Positions 25,452 to 35,071 of a DNA stretch of 64,000 bases are shown here, one piece after another. The number at the start of each line of letters is the position of its first letter. Within the stretch, counting starts at the first letter, position 1. A model generated the notes under the pieces. That model was not told the origin of the DNA. It worked only from the letters and a program-made list of their open reading frames with translations, and did not search any database. The stretch comes from Curtobacterium pusillum (GTDB lineage Bacteria > Actinomycetota > Actinomycetes > Actinomycetales > Microbacteriaceae), in assembly GCA_002025645.1 (NCBI GenBank), contig CP018783.1, forward strand, positions 3,100,001 to 3,164,000, written 5' to 3'. The position numbers and the translations under genes are program-made.

Positions 25452-26347
25452 CCCTCGGTGGCCTGTTCCAGGGCCGTCTGGAAGCGTTCGTCGATCTCGA
25501 TCCGCATCGCCCCGGTGTCCTCGTCGAAGCCGGAGACCGCGCTGACCTGCCCGTTCCGCGAGAAGAACAGCAGCGGACTGAGCTGGCCGCCCGGCAGCCC
25601 CCGGTCGGTGCTGGTGAGGACCTGCAGCAGCATCCCTGCGAGCGTCTGCACCGCCTGGATGCTCTCTGCGTCGCGGATCGGTGCCGCGAGCAGCAGGTGC
25701 CGGTGCGGGATCGCGAAGACGGTCCCGAAGGGAGCGGCACCGAACAGCGCGGGCAGGTTCACCGCCTTCGACGCCACGAACAGCGACTCGCCCTCGACGA
25801 CGAACACCCCCGGCGCGATCTCGGCGTGGCCGTCCACCGGTTCGTCGTCGGTGTTGAGCTGGCCGATGGCGAAGAGCTCGTCGATGCCGAGCGCGAGCTT
25901 CGGGAGCGACGACGCCGAAAGGGTGCTCACCATCGTCGGGTAGTCGACGCACAGGCCGAGGACGAGCCCGGGGGCGAAGGGTCGCGCGTACGACAGGTCG
26001 GCCGGGTCCGAGGGGGTCCCGCTGTGCTCTGACAGGATCCGCATCCGGATCCGTGCGCGGAGCTCGTCGGGGCCCAGTTCCTCGGGCGCCGGTTCGCTGT
26101 ACGCCTGGATCATCCGGTCGAAGTGGTCCGCGACCAGGTCGGCCTGCACCGCCGGGGACTCGCCGTGCACCTGCGACGCCAGGTTCTCGAGCAGGAACAC
26201 CCGGCCGTCGTCACCCACCAGGCGAGCGTGCTCACCCGGCAGGACCTCGACGGTGGTCTCCATGCCGCGCTCGGCGAGGGCCCGCTGGGCGAGCACGACG
26301 AGCGTCGGCACCGATCCCTCGGGCTTCTTCCGTCCGAACCACCCCAT
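25448..26347 (-). CDS. Hypothetical cytosolic protein, 299 residues
   Basis: No family recognised with confidence. The N-terminus WFGRKKP is typical of many small actinobacterial cytosolic proteins. The body is mixed alpha/beta: EHARLVGDDGRVFLLENLA, then a longer C-terminal domain with AIPHRHLLLAAPIRD and LLFFSRNGQVSAVSGFD. No signal peptide or TM. It overlaps the end of GH125 by four bases head-on (TAG/CTA). It lies 14 bases after pgm on the same strand, so it is likely in that operon. Confidence 0.75.
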   Translation of the reverse strand: MGWFGRKKPEGSVPTLVVLAQRALAERGMETTVEVLPGEHARLVGDDGRVFLLENLASQVHGESPAVQADLVADHFDRMIQAYSEPAPEELGPDELRARIRMRILSEHSGTPSDPADLSYARPFAPGLVLGLCVDYPTMVSTLSASSLPKLALGIDELFAIGQLNTDDEPVDGHAEIAPGVFVVEGESLFVASKAVNLPALFGAAPFGTVFAIPHRHLLLAAPIRDAESIQAVQTLAGMLLQVLTSTDRGLPGGQLSPLLFFSRNGQVSAVSGFDEDTGAMRIEIDERFQTALEQATEG

Positions 26348-26360
26348 GCGCGCGGCGGTG

Positions 26361-27980
<1,620 letters not shown>

Positions 27981-28209
27981 GGGTCCATCCTGGCATCGCG
28001 GGGCTCGGGGCGCTCAGGGTCGCGTCGGGGTGCGCGTGTGTGGAGGTGGCGCGGGCGCGGGCGTGCGGGGTGCGGGGGTGGGTGCGCGCGCATGCGCACG
28101 CTGACGACATCTGCGCGTGGTGGACCGTGCGCACTCGTCGTCCCGGTGAGCAGTCGCCGGCGAGACCGCGGTATCCGGCATGTCACCGGCCGGGGCTAGG
28201 GTGGATCGC

Positions 28210-29103
28210 ATGGGGGACGTGATCCGCGCGGACGCAGCGCTGCTCGCCGAGGTGCAGGCCGGGGACGGGGCGACGCTGCACACGGCGAGCGGCGCGGTCG
28301 TGTCCTGGGCAGCGCTGCACCTGCTGGCAGCGCACGGGTTCAGTTGGGCGCCGGAGGACCCGAGCACCGTGGAGCCTGGACCGACAGGCGTGCGGTTGCA
28401 CGTCGACCTCACGATCGAGCACGCCGCGCACGCAGGGCTGGAGCTCGCCGCGACGCCGGCGCGGTTCATCGAGCGTTCGTTCGGGACGAACCTCGACTTC
28501 AGCCTCGCCGAGGGCTCGTCCGCACTCGCGCCGGCCCGCCTGACGGCGATGGCCGAGCGCCGATCCCCACGTGACGCCACCTTCGTCGTGACCGGCACGG
28601 GATCGCGCGCAGTCGGCGGGGTCCTCACAGTCCAGCGTGGCCCCCGGTCCGTCTTCGAGACGCTCCGGTGCATGGTCGCGTTGCCGGGCGCGATCGACGA
28701 TCTCCGAGTGGTCCGGGACGGCCTGGAGGCGGGCCTCCAGTCCGTCATGCTGGGTCGCCATCCGCGGTCGGCACAGTTCTCGACCAGTCGTGGACGCGTG
28801 GACGGCGTCGTCGACACGGCCATCGCGGGGCCGCCGGTCCCGCTCGGCGTGTTCTCCGGAGCGCGCGAGACGCGCGTTCGCGGCTTGGCGGACGCGGCCG
28901 AGACCCTCGGTGGCCACACGGTCGGCCTGGGTCCGTCTCCGGGAGTCGCCTTCTGGTTCGACGGCACGGAGCGGCACCGTTGGTCCGCCGCTGCGGCGCT
29001 GGCCGGCGGGCTGCGGGATCTGCAAGCAGATGCCATGCATTCCGGGGACTTGCGAGGGCGGGGCGAGCTCCGCCACGATGGCACCCGTACGGGGGGACAG
29101 TGA
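28210..29103 (+). CDS. Hypothetical protein heading the toxin operon (possible EspG-like secretion helper)
   Basis: 297 residues, no certain family. It has alternating beta segments (VRLHVDLTIEHAAH, ATFVVTGTGSRAVGGVLTV) and a central helix pair, of the size of EspG-type chaperones of type VII secretion, a comparison made only on size and position. ATG at 28210 has TAGGGT seven bases upstream. The internal stretch at 28723-28740 (CTGGAGGC/GCCTCCAG) is a copy of the dispersed hairpin inside coding sequence. Its stop TGA overlaps the next start at 29103, so it is in the toxin operon. Confidence 0.6.
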   Translation: MGDVIRADAALLAEVQAGDGATLHTASGAVVSWAALHLLAAHGFSWAPEDPSTVEPGPTGVRLHVDLTIEHAAHAGLELAATPARFIERSFGTNLDFSLAEGSSALAPARLTAMAERRSPRDATFVVTGTGSRAVGGVLTVQRGPRSVFETLRCMVALPGAIDDLRVVRDGLEAGLQSVMLGRHPRSAQFSTSRGRVDGVVDTAIAGPPVPLGVFSGARETRVRGLADAAETLGGHTVGLGPSPGVAFWFDGTERHRWSAAAALAGGLRDLQADAMHSGDLRGRGELRHDGTRTGGQ

Positions 29104-29464
29104 TGGGTGCAACGGGGTGGCGGATCGATCCGGCAGGGGTCGAATCCGTGATGAACGACGTGAGCGCTTCGGTGAACGGCACCGCGAGCGCACTGCAGTC
29201 GGTGCAGGCGGTGTTGCCGAGGTCGCGGGCGGTGCGGGCGACATCGTGAACGAGGCACTGGGCGCGTTCCTGACGAAGACGCAGGACGACGTCGACCAGG
29301 TCACGTACCGGCTGATCGGCGGCGTGCAAGGTGTGACGAACGCCGTCGACGCCTACCGTGCTGGGGACCTCGAGATGGCGGCGAACGCGCAGCGCGCCGG
29401 GCTGTCGGCTCACGAGAGTCACGACGTGTCGTTCTTCATCCGAGCGGCGGAGGCACGACGGTGA
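29103..29464 (+). pseudogene. Small ESX-like (DUF6507-type) gene with a single-base frameshift
   Basis: Read in two frames: from ATG 29103 (MGATGWRIDPAGVESVMNDV, ending early at 29249) and from about 29217 in frame -1 (EVAGGAGDIVNEALGAFL, on to TGA 29464). Joined, they give a helical protein of about 120 residues of the DUF6507 kind that travels with type VII toxins. The break is best explained by loss of one G in CCGGAG, giving CCGAG near 29218. The stop overlaps the toxin start (GTGA). Sequencing error, true loss, and programmed frameshift remain open. Confidence 0.65.
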
Positions 29465-31248
29465 GCGGCGTCGGGTACGGCGACCACGGGCTGGTCGATC
29501 CGGACGGCATCCCGGGGGCGGATCTCGACCTGGCGGCTGTGTCGTCGGGCGCGGGGACCATCAAGTCCGGTGGTGACTCGATGAAGACCGTCGCCGACGA
29601 CCTGCCGGCGAAGTGGCAGCGGTTGTCGGGCGTCTACGAGTCGCCGGAGTCCGAGCAGGTGTTCGCCCTGATGGACCCCGTGACCGATGACGTCCACACG
29701 ATCGGAACCGTTGCACGGAAGGTCGCTTCGGCGCTGGAGACCTACGCGTCGGCCGCGGCCGATCCGAAGCGCAAGCTCGACGAGCTGCGGGTGGAGGCTG
29801 CTGCGTTCGTCGCGAAGGTCGAGCACGGCGTCCCACGGTTCGAGTCCGCCTTCACACCGAAGGCCGAAGCGCCGGTGTCCGGATCCTGGAACGCGTACCA
29901 GCCGGAGAAGCCCAAACCGCAGTCGAAGACGGTGCCGTGGTACGAGGACGTCGGCACCCGGTACGAGAACGACCAGCTGATCCAGCGGATCAACGAACAG
30001 GTCGCGTTGTTGCAGGCGGCGCAGGCCGAGTGCGCCCTCGCGATCAAGAAGGCTGCGGGTGCGTCCGTCAAGAAGGCTTTCAAGGCGCCTTCCGAGAGCG
30101 ACCTCAATGCCCGGGGCGTGGACCTGCCCTGGTCGCGCGTGGGGACAGCCGAGGGAAAGACGTGGGCCGAGCAGTTCGAAGACGGCTTCAAGGACGATCT
30201 GCTGAAGACCCTGAGCGGCCTCCTGCACCTCGGCGGCTGGGACAACAGCGGCGATTGGAGCTGGGGGAACCTCGGATCAGCGTGGAAGGGCGCGGCCGAC
30301 GGCGCTGTCGCGTTCAGCCTGCTCGTGAACCCGATGGCGTGGCTCGATGCCGCGGTGAATCCGAAGGGCCAGGCAGGGCAGACGCTCGGCGCGATGGGGG
30401 ATGCGGCGCAGGACTGGTGGAAGGACGCACGCGAGCACCCGGGCATCGCGGCCGGAGCGGCGGCATCGGCGGTGGGGACGAGTTTCCTCGGGCCCGAAGG
30501 CTGGGCAGGGCGTGCGGGTCGGGCTGAGGAACTCGCCTCAGGGCTCGGCAAGCTCGGGTTGCGTGGCGTGGAAGCCGATGTCCGCGCCTGGATGAAGAAC
30601 GGCGCGTCGCAGTCGAACGTCGACGCACTTGCAGACCTCGTCGATCGCGAGTACGCGAAATGGACGCAGACGAGCGGCTACTCACCTGCGCTCGGAGTGG
30701 GGGACGACGCGTTCGCGAACTTCTTCCACGACGAGCTGGATCGATTCGCTCGCGAGCATCCTGACTTCCAGCGTCTCCATGATCCGGCCCTCATCCCGCA
30801 CGGCGTGGAGTCGGCTGGGTTCCTCGAACGCGGCGGTTTGGAGGCTGCCGAACGAGCCGGTGGGCACACGATCGATCGGCACGTCCGACACGATCTCGAT
30901 GCACAGGTGTTCGACGAGTTCTTGCAGAATCGTGAACCGCCGCCGAAGGCGAACAGTGCTTATTCGCTTCCGGTTCCGCAGGTTGACCGTTTGATCGCAA
31001 ACACCCTGGACTTCAACCACACCCAAATCCAGGACTGGATCGCAACGAAGCGATTGCACCCGAAGGGGTCGCAGACCGAAGGCTTCAACTGGCCAGCAGA
31101 TCAGGTCATCGGCCGGAGGTTCGTCAAGGGGCGGATACCGCCAATCCAAGATGCGTCCGTTGTGCGAGTGGTCCTGAAATTCGAACCCAGCGGAACTCCC
31201 CCCTACTCGATCTTGACCAGTTACCCGCGAGAGGCGATCAATGGATGA
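29461..31248 (+). CDS. Polymorphic toxin with C-terminal RNase A-like (CdiA-CT type) domain
   Basis: 595 residues in three parts. Residues 1-150 are helical (IKSGGDSMKTVADDL), like the N-terminal secretion domains of type VII substrates. Residues about 270-350 are Gly/Ala-rich and hydrophobic. The C-terminal 140 residues match the bacterial RNase A-like toxin fold: EAAERAGGHTIDRHV (His469 and His474), LDFNHTQIQDWIA, VIGRRF and VVRVVLKF, ending YSILTSYP. In that family the first His is catalytic and the domain cleaves RNA. GTG start at 29461. The stop is overlapped by the immunity gene. C-terminal GC content drops relative to the N-terminal part. Confidence 0.85.
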   Translation: MSGVGYGDHGLVDPDGIPGADLDLAAVSSGAGTIKSGGDSMKTVADDLPAKWQRLSGVYESPESEQVFALMDPVTDDVHTIGTVARKVASALETYASAAADPKRKLDELRVEAAAFVAKVEHGVPRFESAFTPKAEAPVSGSWNAYQPEKPKPQSKTVPWYEDVGTRYENDQLIQRINEQVALLQAAQAECALAIKKAAGASVKKAFKAPSESDLNARGVDLPWSRVGTAEGKTWAEQFEDGFKDDLLKTLSGLLHLGGWDNSGDWSWGNLGSAWKGAADGAVAFSLLVNPMAWLDAAVNPKGQAGQTLGAMGDAAQDWWKDAREHPGIAAGAAASAVGTSFLGPEGWAGRAGRAEELASGLGKLGLRGVEADVRAWMKNGASQSNVDALADLVDREYAKWTQTSGYSPALGVGDDAFANFFHDELDRFAREHPDFQRLHDPALIPHGVESAGFLERGGLEAAERAGGHTIDRHVRHDLDAQVFDEFLQNREPPPKANSAYSLPVPQVDRLIANTLDFNHTQIQDWIATKRLHPKGSQTEGFNWPADQVIGRRFVKGRIPPIQDASVVRVVLKFEPSGTPPYSILTSYPREAING

Positions 31249-31612
31249 CGAAGACTTCTACCGTGAGGTGGTCCGTCGTGCTCCGAAAACGACCTCGTTG
31301 CTCGGCGTGGAGTTCAACTTCGATTGGCGGCTCGATTGGCCAGATGCGGAATCAGTCCTTGTGCAGGACCTCGATGATGCTCCACTGCGCGACAATGAGG
31401 TGCTGCAAACAGAGCTCGACTACCTCTTGAGTGTGCTGGAGACCGACTCGTCGGTTGACGATTTCTTCACGTACATCGATTCGGGCCTCGATCCCCTCGC
31501 AGACACTGGTCAAACCTCCCGTACCTGGCTCATCGAACTTCGAGACCGTGCTGCCCGCAACGTCCGAAATGGCGAATCGGTCGAGCGTGGTCAGACTGGT
31601 GAGGTGCTCTGA
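31241..31612 (+). CDS. CdiI-like immunity protein
   Basis: 123-residue acidic protein, start ATG overlapping the toxin stop by eight bases. The layout FNFDWRLDWPDAESVL and LIELRDRAARNV follows the DUF/CdiI_2-type immunity fold seen in the next two genes (YFHQDWAEE and LDCNY), though more diverged. Position directly after the toxin makes it the cognate immunity candidate. Its base composition is clearly lower in GC than the flanking genes, which suggests recent transfer with the toxin end. Confidence 0.75.
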   Translation: MDDEDFYREVVRRAPKTTSLLGVEFNFDWRLDWPDAESVLVQDLDDAPLRDNEVLQTELDYLLSVLETDSSVDDFFTYIDSGLDPLADTGQTSRTWLIELRDRAARNVRNGESVERGQTGEVL

Positions 31613-32214
31613 TGGCACGTACGGTACGGACGGGGGAGTCCTACTTCCCGAGCGTCGAGCGCGCGAACGAAGCCGTGGCCTACGCGCTCGACTTCAACCA
31701 CGAGCGCATCAGACGTTGGGTCGCGGCCGGTGCTTCACGCCCGCTGCGGATCTACGCCGTCCCCGGCGGCGTGACCGGTCGGGGAAACCCCTTCATGGAG
31801 CCGCAGGACCTCGAAGCCGTGCGCGCCGTGCTCGTCGGGTCGTCGGACAGTCCCTCGGGCTACACGGTGTTCACGGCGTACCCCGCGGTCGCCAGCATCA
31901 CGGCGCGCAACTTCCACCGGTTCGATGACTTCGTCGGGACGTACTTCCATCAGGACTGGGCGGAAGAGACGTACTCGGCGGATGAAGCGCTCGAGGATCA
32001 CCTCGCACGCACCTCCTCCGACGAACAGCGTGTGCTCCTCGAAGACGTCCGCGACCTGGACCAGATCCTCCCGGACGAATCGGCACTCGGCGGACGCTTG
32101 ATCGAGCTCGACTGCAACTACGTCCCCGCGGACGACGGACTCGATGACCGCGCGTGGTTGCGCGACGTCGCGGCGCGGGTCGAACGACAACTCAGCAACG
32201 GCGGAGCGCGATGA
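31612..32214 (+). CDS. Truncated RNase A-like toxin piece fused to a CdiI-like immunity domain
   Basis: 200 residues. Residues 10-90 repeat the second half of the toxin domain: LDFNHERIRRWVAAG against LDFNHTQIQDWIATK, then a GRGNPF stretch, AVRAVLV and YTVFTAYP against YSILTSYP. The GGHTI half with its histidines is absent. Residues about 100-200 form an immunity domain: FDDFVGTYFHQDWAEE, LIELDCNY and RAWLRDVAARVE. ATG at 31612 overlaps the previous stop by one base (TGATG). Likely no RNase activity; a decoy, a spacer for module exchange, or a leftover fused during toxin turnover. Confidence 0.75.
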   Translation: MARTVRTGESYFPSVERANEAVAYALDFNHERIRRWVAAGASRPLRIYAVPGGVTGRGNPFMEPQDLEAVRAVLVGSSDSPSGYTVFTAYPAVASITARNFHRFDDFVGTYFHQDWAEETYSADEALEDHLARTSSDEQRVLLEDVRDLDQILPDESALGGRLIELDCNYVPADDGLDDRAWLRDVAARVERQLSNGGAR

Positions 32215-33263
32215 CCGACGACGTGATGCGCCGCCGGACGCTCCGCACAGGATCAGCCCGGTTCTCCGTCGATGCACGCACGATCCGCTCCTACCCGGAC
32301 GCCGCGATCAGCGCGGCGGAAGCGCGGATCGACGCGTGGTCGAACCGTGGCATGGTGAGGCCGCTGCGCCTGACTCTCCGCCCTGAGCGCGGTGCTCCTG
32401 TCGGCTACGGGACGCCGTTCGGCGAGGAAGTTCCGCTCGACACGGTGCGGGTGGTCCTCGCGAAGCGTGCCGGCGATCCCTGGCGGCACTCGGTGGTCTC
32501 GGTCTACCCCTCCCTCGACGGCGGCATGACCGAGAGGTTCGCCGCACTCGACGACTTCATCGGCGGCTACTTCCACCGGGATTGGGCCGAGGTGGGGATG
32601 TCGCCGGTCGACGTGATGGCACACTTCTTCGCGAACGCGCGGCGTGGCGAGATCCAGGCTGTAGCAGCTGACGTCCGAGGGCTGCTCGAGCTCGACGACG
32701 AATCGATCGCGGCATGCCTCGTCGGCCTCGACTGCAACTACGATCCGGCGGAGGACAACTCGACAGATCGATCGTGGCTCGCGTGGATGCTGCGGCAGTT
32801 CGAAGACCGCGCCGAGGCGGTGGCACCCCCAGAGTCCGCGGTCGTGGGCAGTCCTGGTTGGCAACGAGCGTCGCGGCCGATTCGCGGAGCCGGTCCTCGC
32901 GTCGCCGTCGTGCGCTTCGTCACGAAGTACGGCGTCGCCGAAGGGAGGGCGAGTCGCTCCGAGTTCTGGTGGGCTCGGTTCCTGTGGGGGCTCGTCTGCG
33001 TCGGGCTCGTGATCGCAGCGAGTGCCGTGCCGTACGAGGCCCGGACACCGTTCATGATCGCGTTCTTCGTGTGGCTCGCTGCGACCGCGATCCCGAACAT
33101 CACGCTGCAGGCACGGCGGCTTCACGACACCGGGCGCAGCGGGTGGAGGATGCTCGTGCACTTGGTGCCATTCGTCGGACCGCTCATCCTGCTCTGGTTG
33201 AACGTCGAGGACAGCGATCGGTCAGGGGCGCGGTTCGACCGACCGGACGAACTGCTGCGCTGA
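32211..33263 (+). CDS. Toxin-remnant, CdiI-like immunity and DUF805 membrane domain in one protein
   Basis: 350 residues in three parts. 1-100: toxin-fold remnant (AAEARIDAWSNRG, GYGTPFGEE, TVRVVLAK, VVSVYPSL), again lacking the catalytic His half. About 105-210: immunity domain (LDDFIGGYFHRDWAEV, LDCNYDPAEDN, SWLAWMLRQF), clearly closest to the previous gene. About 225-350: DUF805 domain with TM helices (FWWARFLWGLVCVGLVIAA, FMIAFFVWLAATAIPNI, LVHLVPFVGPLILLWL) and the signature RRLHDTGRSGW. Such a membrane-anchored immunity fusion would place protection at the inner membrane. ATGA overlap with the gene before. Confidence 0.75.
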   Translation: MTDDVMRRRTLRTGSARFSVDARTIRSYPDAAISAAEARIDAWSNRGMVRPLRLTLRPERGAPVGYGTPFGEEVPLDTVRVVLAKRAGDPWRHSVVSVYPSLDGGMTERFAALDDFIGGYFHRDWAEVGMSPVDVMAHFFANARRGEIQAVAADVRGLLELDDESIAACLVGLDCNYDPAEDNSTDRSWLAWMLRQFEDRAEAVAPPESAVVGSPGWQRASRPIRGAGPRVAVVRFVTKYGVAEGRASRSEFWWARFLWGLVCVGLVIAASAVPYEARTPFMIAFFVWLAATAIPNITLQARRLHDTGRSGWRMLVHLVPFVGPLILLWLNVEDSDRSGARFDRPDELLR

Positions 33264-33268
33264 ACAGA

Positions 33269-33327
33269 GCGAGCGGCCGCCCACACCGGGTCGAAAGGGG
33301 GACAACCCGGGATGGACGACCGCTCGC
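33269..33327. terminator. Nested hairpin ending the toxin operon
   Basis: Outer arms GCGAGCGG (33269-33276) and CCGCTCGC (33320-33327) enclose inner arms CCGGGT (33286-33291) and ACCCGG (33305-33310). It starts six bases after the last stop and lies between convergent genes, so it can end transcription from both sides. Confidence 0.65.
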
Positions 33328-33343
33328 GGTCTGGGGGAGTACG

Positions 33344-33589
33344 TCAGGCGGTACGGAACGATCCCGTCGCCGTGCGCAGCGAACCGGTCGCCGTGCGCGT
33401 CGAGGACGTCGCCGTGCCGGGCCGACGGAACTCCGTGTCGACGAACCGACCGAGCGCACGCCCGATGCCGGTTCTGGTGTAGCTGCCGACCGGACGCCAT
33501 GCCGCGTCGACCGCGTAGGAACCGATCTCGTCGCGTGCTTCGAGGCCGGTCACGTAGGCGCCGCCCAGGGGGTTCTGACGGTTCTGCAT
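33344..33589 (-). CDS. Small protein with a TATGS-RTA repeat at the C-terminus
   Basis: 81 residues, ATG at 33589 preceded by GAGGAG seven bases away, which supports coding. The head is polar (QNRQNPLGGAYVTGLEARDE), the centre WRPVGSYTRTGIGRALG, and the tail repeats RTATGSLRTATGSFRTA, coded by three GTCGCCGTGC units. No family recognised and no export signal. Sits between the toxin operon and the methyltransferase operon, separated from the latter by about 118 bases. Confidence 0.55.
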   Translation of the reverse strand: MQNRQNPLGGAYVTGLEARDEIGSYAVDAAWRPVGSYTRTGIGRALGRFVDTEFRRPGTATSSTRTATGSLRTATGSFRTA

Positions 33590-33707
33590 GGGTGCTCCTC
33601 GTCGTCGTGCCGAGGGTCGTCGGTCACCGGGCCGGCGACCACGACTCCGTCGGCCTGATGACGTTCAGCGTACCGCCTTCTTTTGCATCATGCAAAGAAA
33701 GAAAATC

Positions 33708-34370
33708 TCAGGCGACGAGCTCGCAGAAAGTCCGTCCGCTCGCCGTCCAGCTCTGTCGGGCGACGAGGCCCACCGACTCGGCGTGGTCGAGCAGCGCGTC
33801 GACACCGACCTCGGCCCAGGGGAACCCCTCGCTCTGGTGACCGTCGGCGTCGACGACGCGGGCCGTGTAGACCCGGTCGGCGCTCCGGTCGACGTGGGTT
33901 TCGACGACGATGCGTCCACCGACCCGGACGATCTCGGCGCAGCGGGCGAGCAGTGCTGCGGGGTCGCCGCCGATGCCGATGTTCCCGTCGATGACGAGCG
34001 CGGTGTCCCAGTGGCCCTCGTCGGGGACCGCATCGAAGACGGATCCTTGCAGTGCCGTACCGCCGGAGCGCTGGGCGATCGCGACGGCATCGGCGGAGAC
34101 GTCGACGCCGAGCGCCGGGATCCCGAGGGTCCGTGCGGCGACGAGCATCCGGCCCGGACCGCAACCGATGTCGATCACGGGACCGTCGACACCGTCGAGC
34201 AGCGATCGGTCGACCCGGTCGGCGGCGGCGCTCCACCGTCCGACGTCGAGCGTCACGGCGGAACCCGGGCGCGAGGTGTCGGTGAGTCGGATCCGGCCGT
34301 CGGTGCGGAGGGCTCGTGCGTACGGCTCGCCGCCACCGGCGCCGAAGGAGACGGGGGCTTCCATGGTCAT
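33708..34370 (-). CDS. Class I SAM-dependent methyltransferase
   Basis: 220 residues. Motif I is VIDIGCGPGRMLV, followed by GVDVSADAV for the ribose-binding acid and ALVIDGNIGIGGDPAALLARC as the post-motif region, close to the set seen in small-molecule methyltransferases. ATG at 34370; MEAP at 34364 is an alternative. It overlaps the DUF2064 gene upstream by four bases and is the last gene of the operon that includes a GT2 gene. Acceptor unknown; a glycan- or lipid-linked sugar is likely from its partners. Confidence 0.85.
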   Translation of the reverse strand: MTMEAPVSFGAGGGEPYARALRTDGRIRLTDTSRPGSAVTLDVGRWSAAADRVDRSLLDGVDGPVIDIGCGPGRMLVAARTLGIPALGVDVSADAVAIAQRSGGTALQGSVFDAVPDEGHWDTALVIDGNIGIGGDPAALLARCAEIVRVGGRIVVETHVDRSADRVYTARVVDADGHQSEGFPWAEVGVDALLDHAESVGLVARQSWTASGRTFCELVA

Positions 34371-35071
34371 GAGCGAGTCCCTCCGGTTGTGGTGAACAAA
34401 GACCGGGCGAACGAAGACCGGGCGAACGATGACGGAGCGGACGACGCCCCCGCCGAGGACTCCTCGGCCTGCAGCGCCCGCGCGAACCGCGAGTCCGGCA
34501 CCAGCGCAGCGACGCGCTCGGCATCGGGCACGGTGTCGACGTCGAGCAGGGTCTCGAGGACCCCCACGTCGAGCCCGGCCTCGGTCAGCCGAGCGAACTG
34601 GACCGCACCCGTGTCGTCCTGCGACATCGGCACGCCGCGCAGCAGGTCGCCGGTCGGCTCGCGGAGGTACAGCGACCAGAAGCCCCCGTCCTCGGCGGGC
34701 CCGAACCAGGCGCCCCGCTCGGGGTCGTCGAACACCGGGGCGAGCGCCTCGGCGGAGACCTGGGGCGTGTCCATGCCGACGAGGAGCAGGGGGCCGTCGA
34801 TCGCGTCGAAGAGGAACCCGAGCCGCTCGTCGAGGCCACCACCGGGCTGGTGCAGCACGTCGAAGTCCTCGGCGCCGTCGGGGAGGACGTCGCCGTCGAA
34901 GAACAACACGCGGCGGGCGGCGGGGAGTGCAGCAACGGTGGCGAGCGTGTCCGCGAGGCTCGCGGCAGCGACCCGCGCCGCACCCGACGGGGTGAGCGCC
35001 GGCGTCAGCCGGGTCTTCACCTTGCCCGGCAGGCACTCCTTGGCGACCACGGCCACGGTGATGTCGATCAC
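34367..35071 (-). CDS. DUF2064 nucleotidyl/glycosyl-transferase-like protein
   Basis: 234 residues of the DUF2064 (TIGR04282-like) fold, related to GT-A nucleotidyltransferases. The N-terminal VVAKECLPGKVKTRLTPALTP is the family hallmark (K-P-G-x-V-K-T-R-L), LLLVGMDTPQV contains the metal-binding Asp and AEDGGFWSL follows. The C-terminal tail has a tandem SSFARSSFARS, coded by two near-identical 15-base units. GTG start at 35071 overlaps the GT2 stop by four bases. In other genomes this family pairs with a GT2 and a methyltransferase, as here. Confidence 0.85.
   Translation of the reverse strand: MIDITVAVVAKECLPGKVKTRLTPALTPSGAARVAAASLADTLATVAALPAARRVLFFDGDVLPDGAEDFDVLHQPGGGLDERLGFLFDAIDGPLLLVGMDTPQVSAEALAPVFDDPERGAWFGPAEDGGFWSLYLREPTGDLLRGVPMSQDDTGAVQFARLTEAGLDVGVLETLLDVDTVPDAERVAALVPDSRFARALQAEESSAGASSAPSSFARSSFARSLFTTTGGTRS

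Noticed and set aside
28060..28110. Functional site in the TGCGCGCGCATGCGCA alternating stretch
   Set aside because: Purine-pyrimidine alternation with short palindromes is expected in such GC-rich gaps; no clear arrangement with the promoter.
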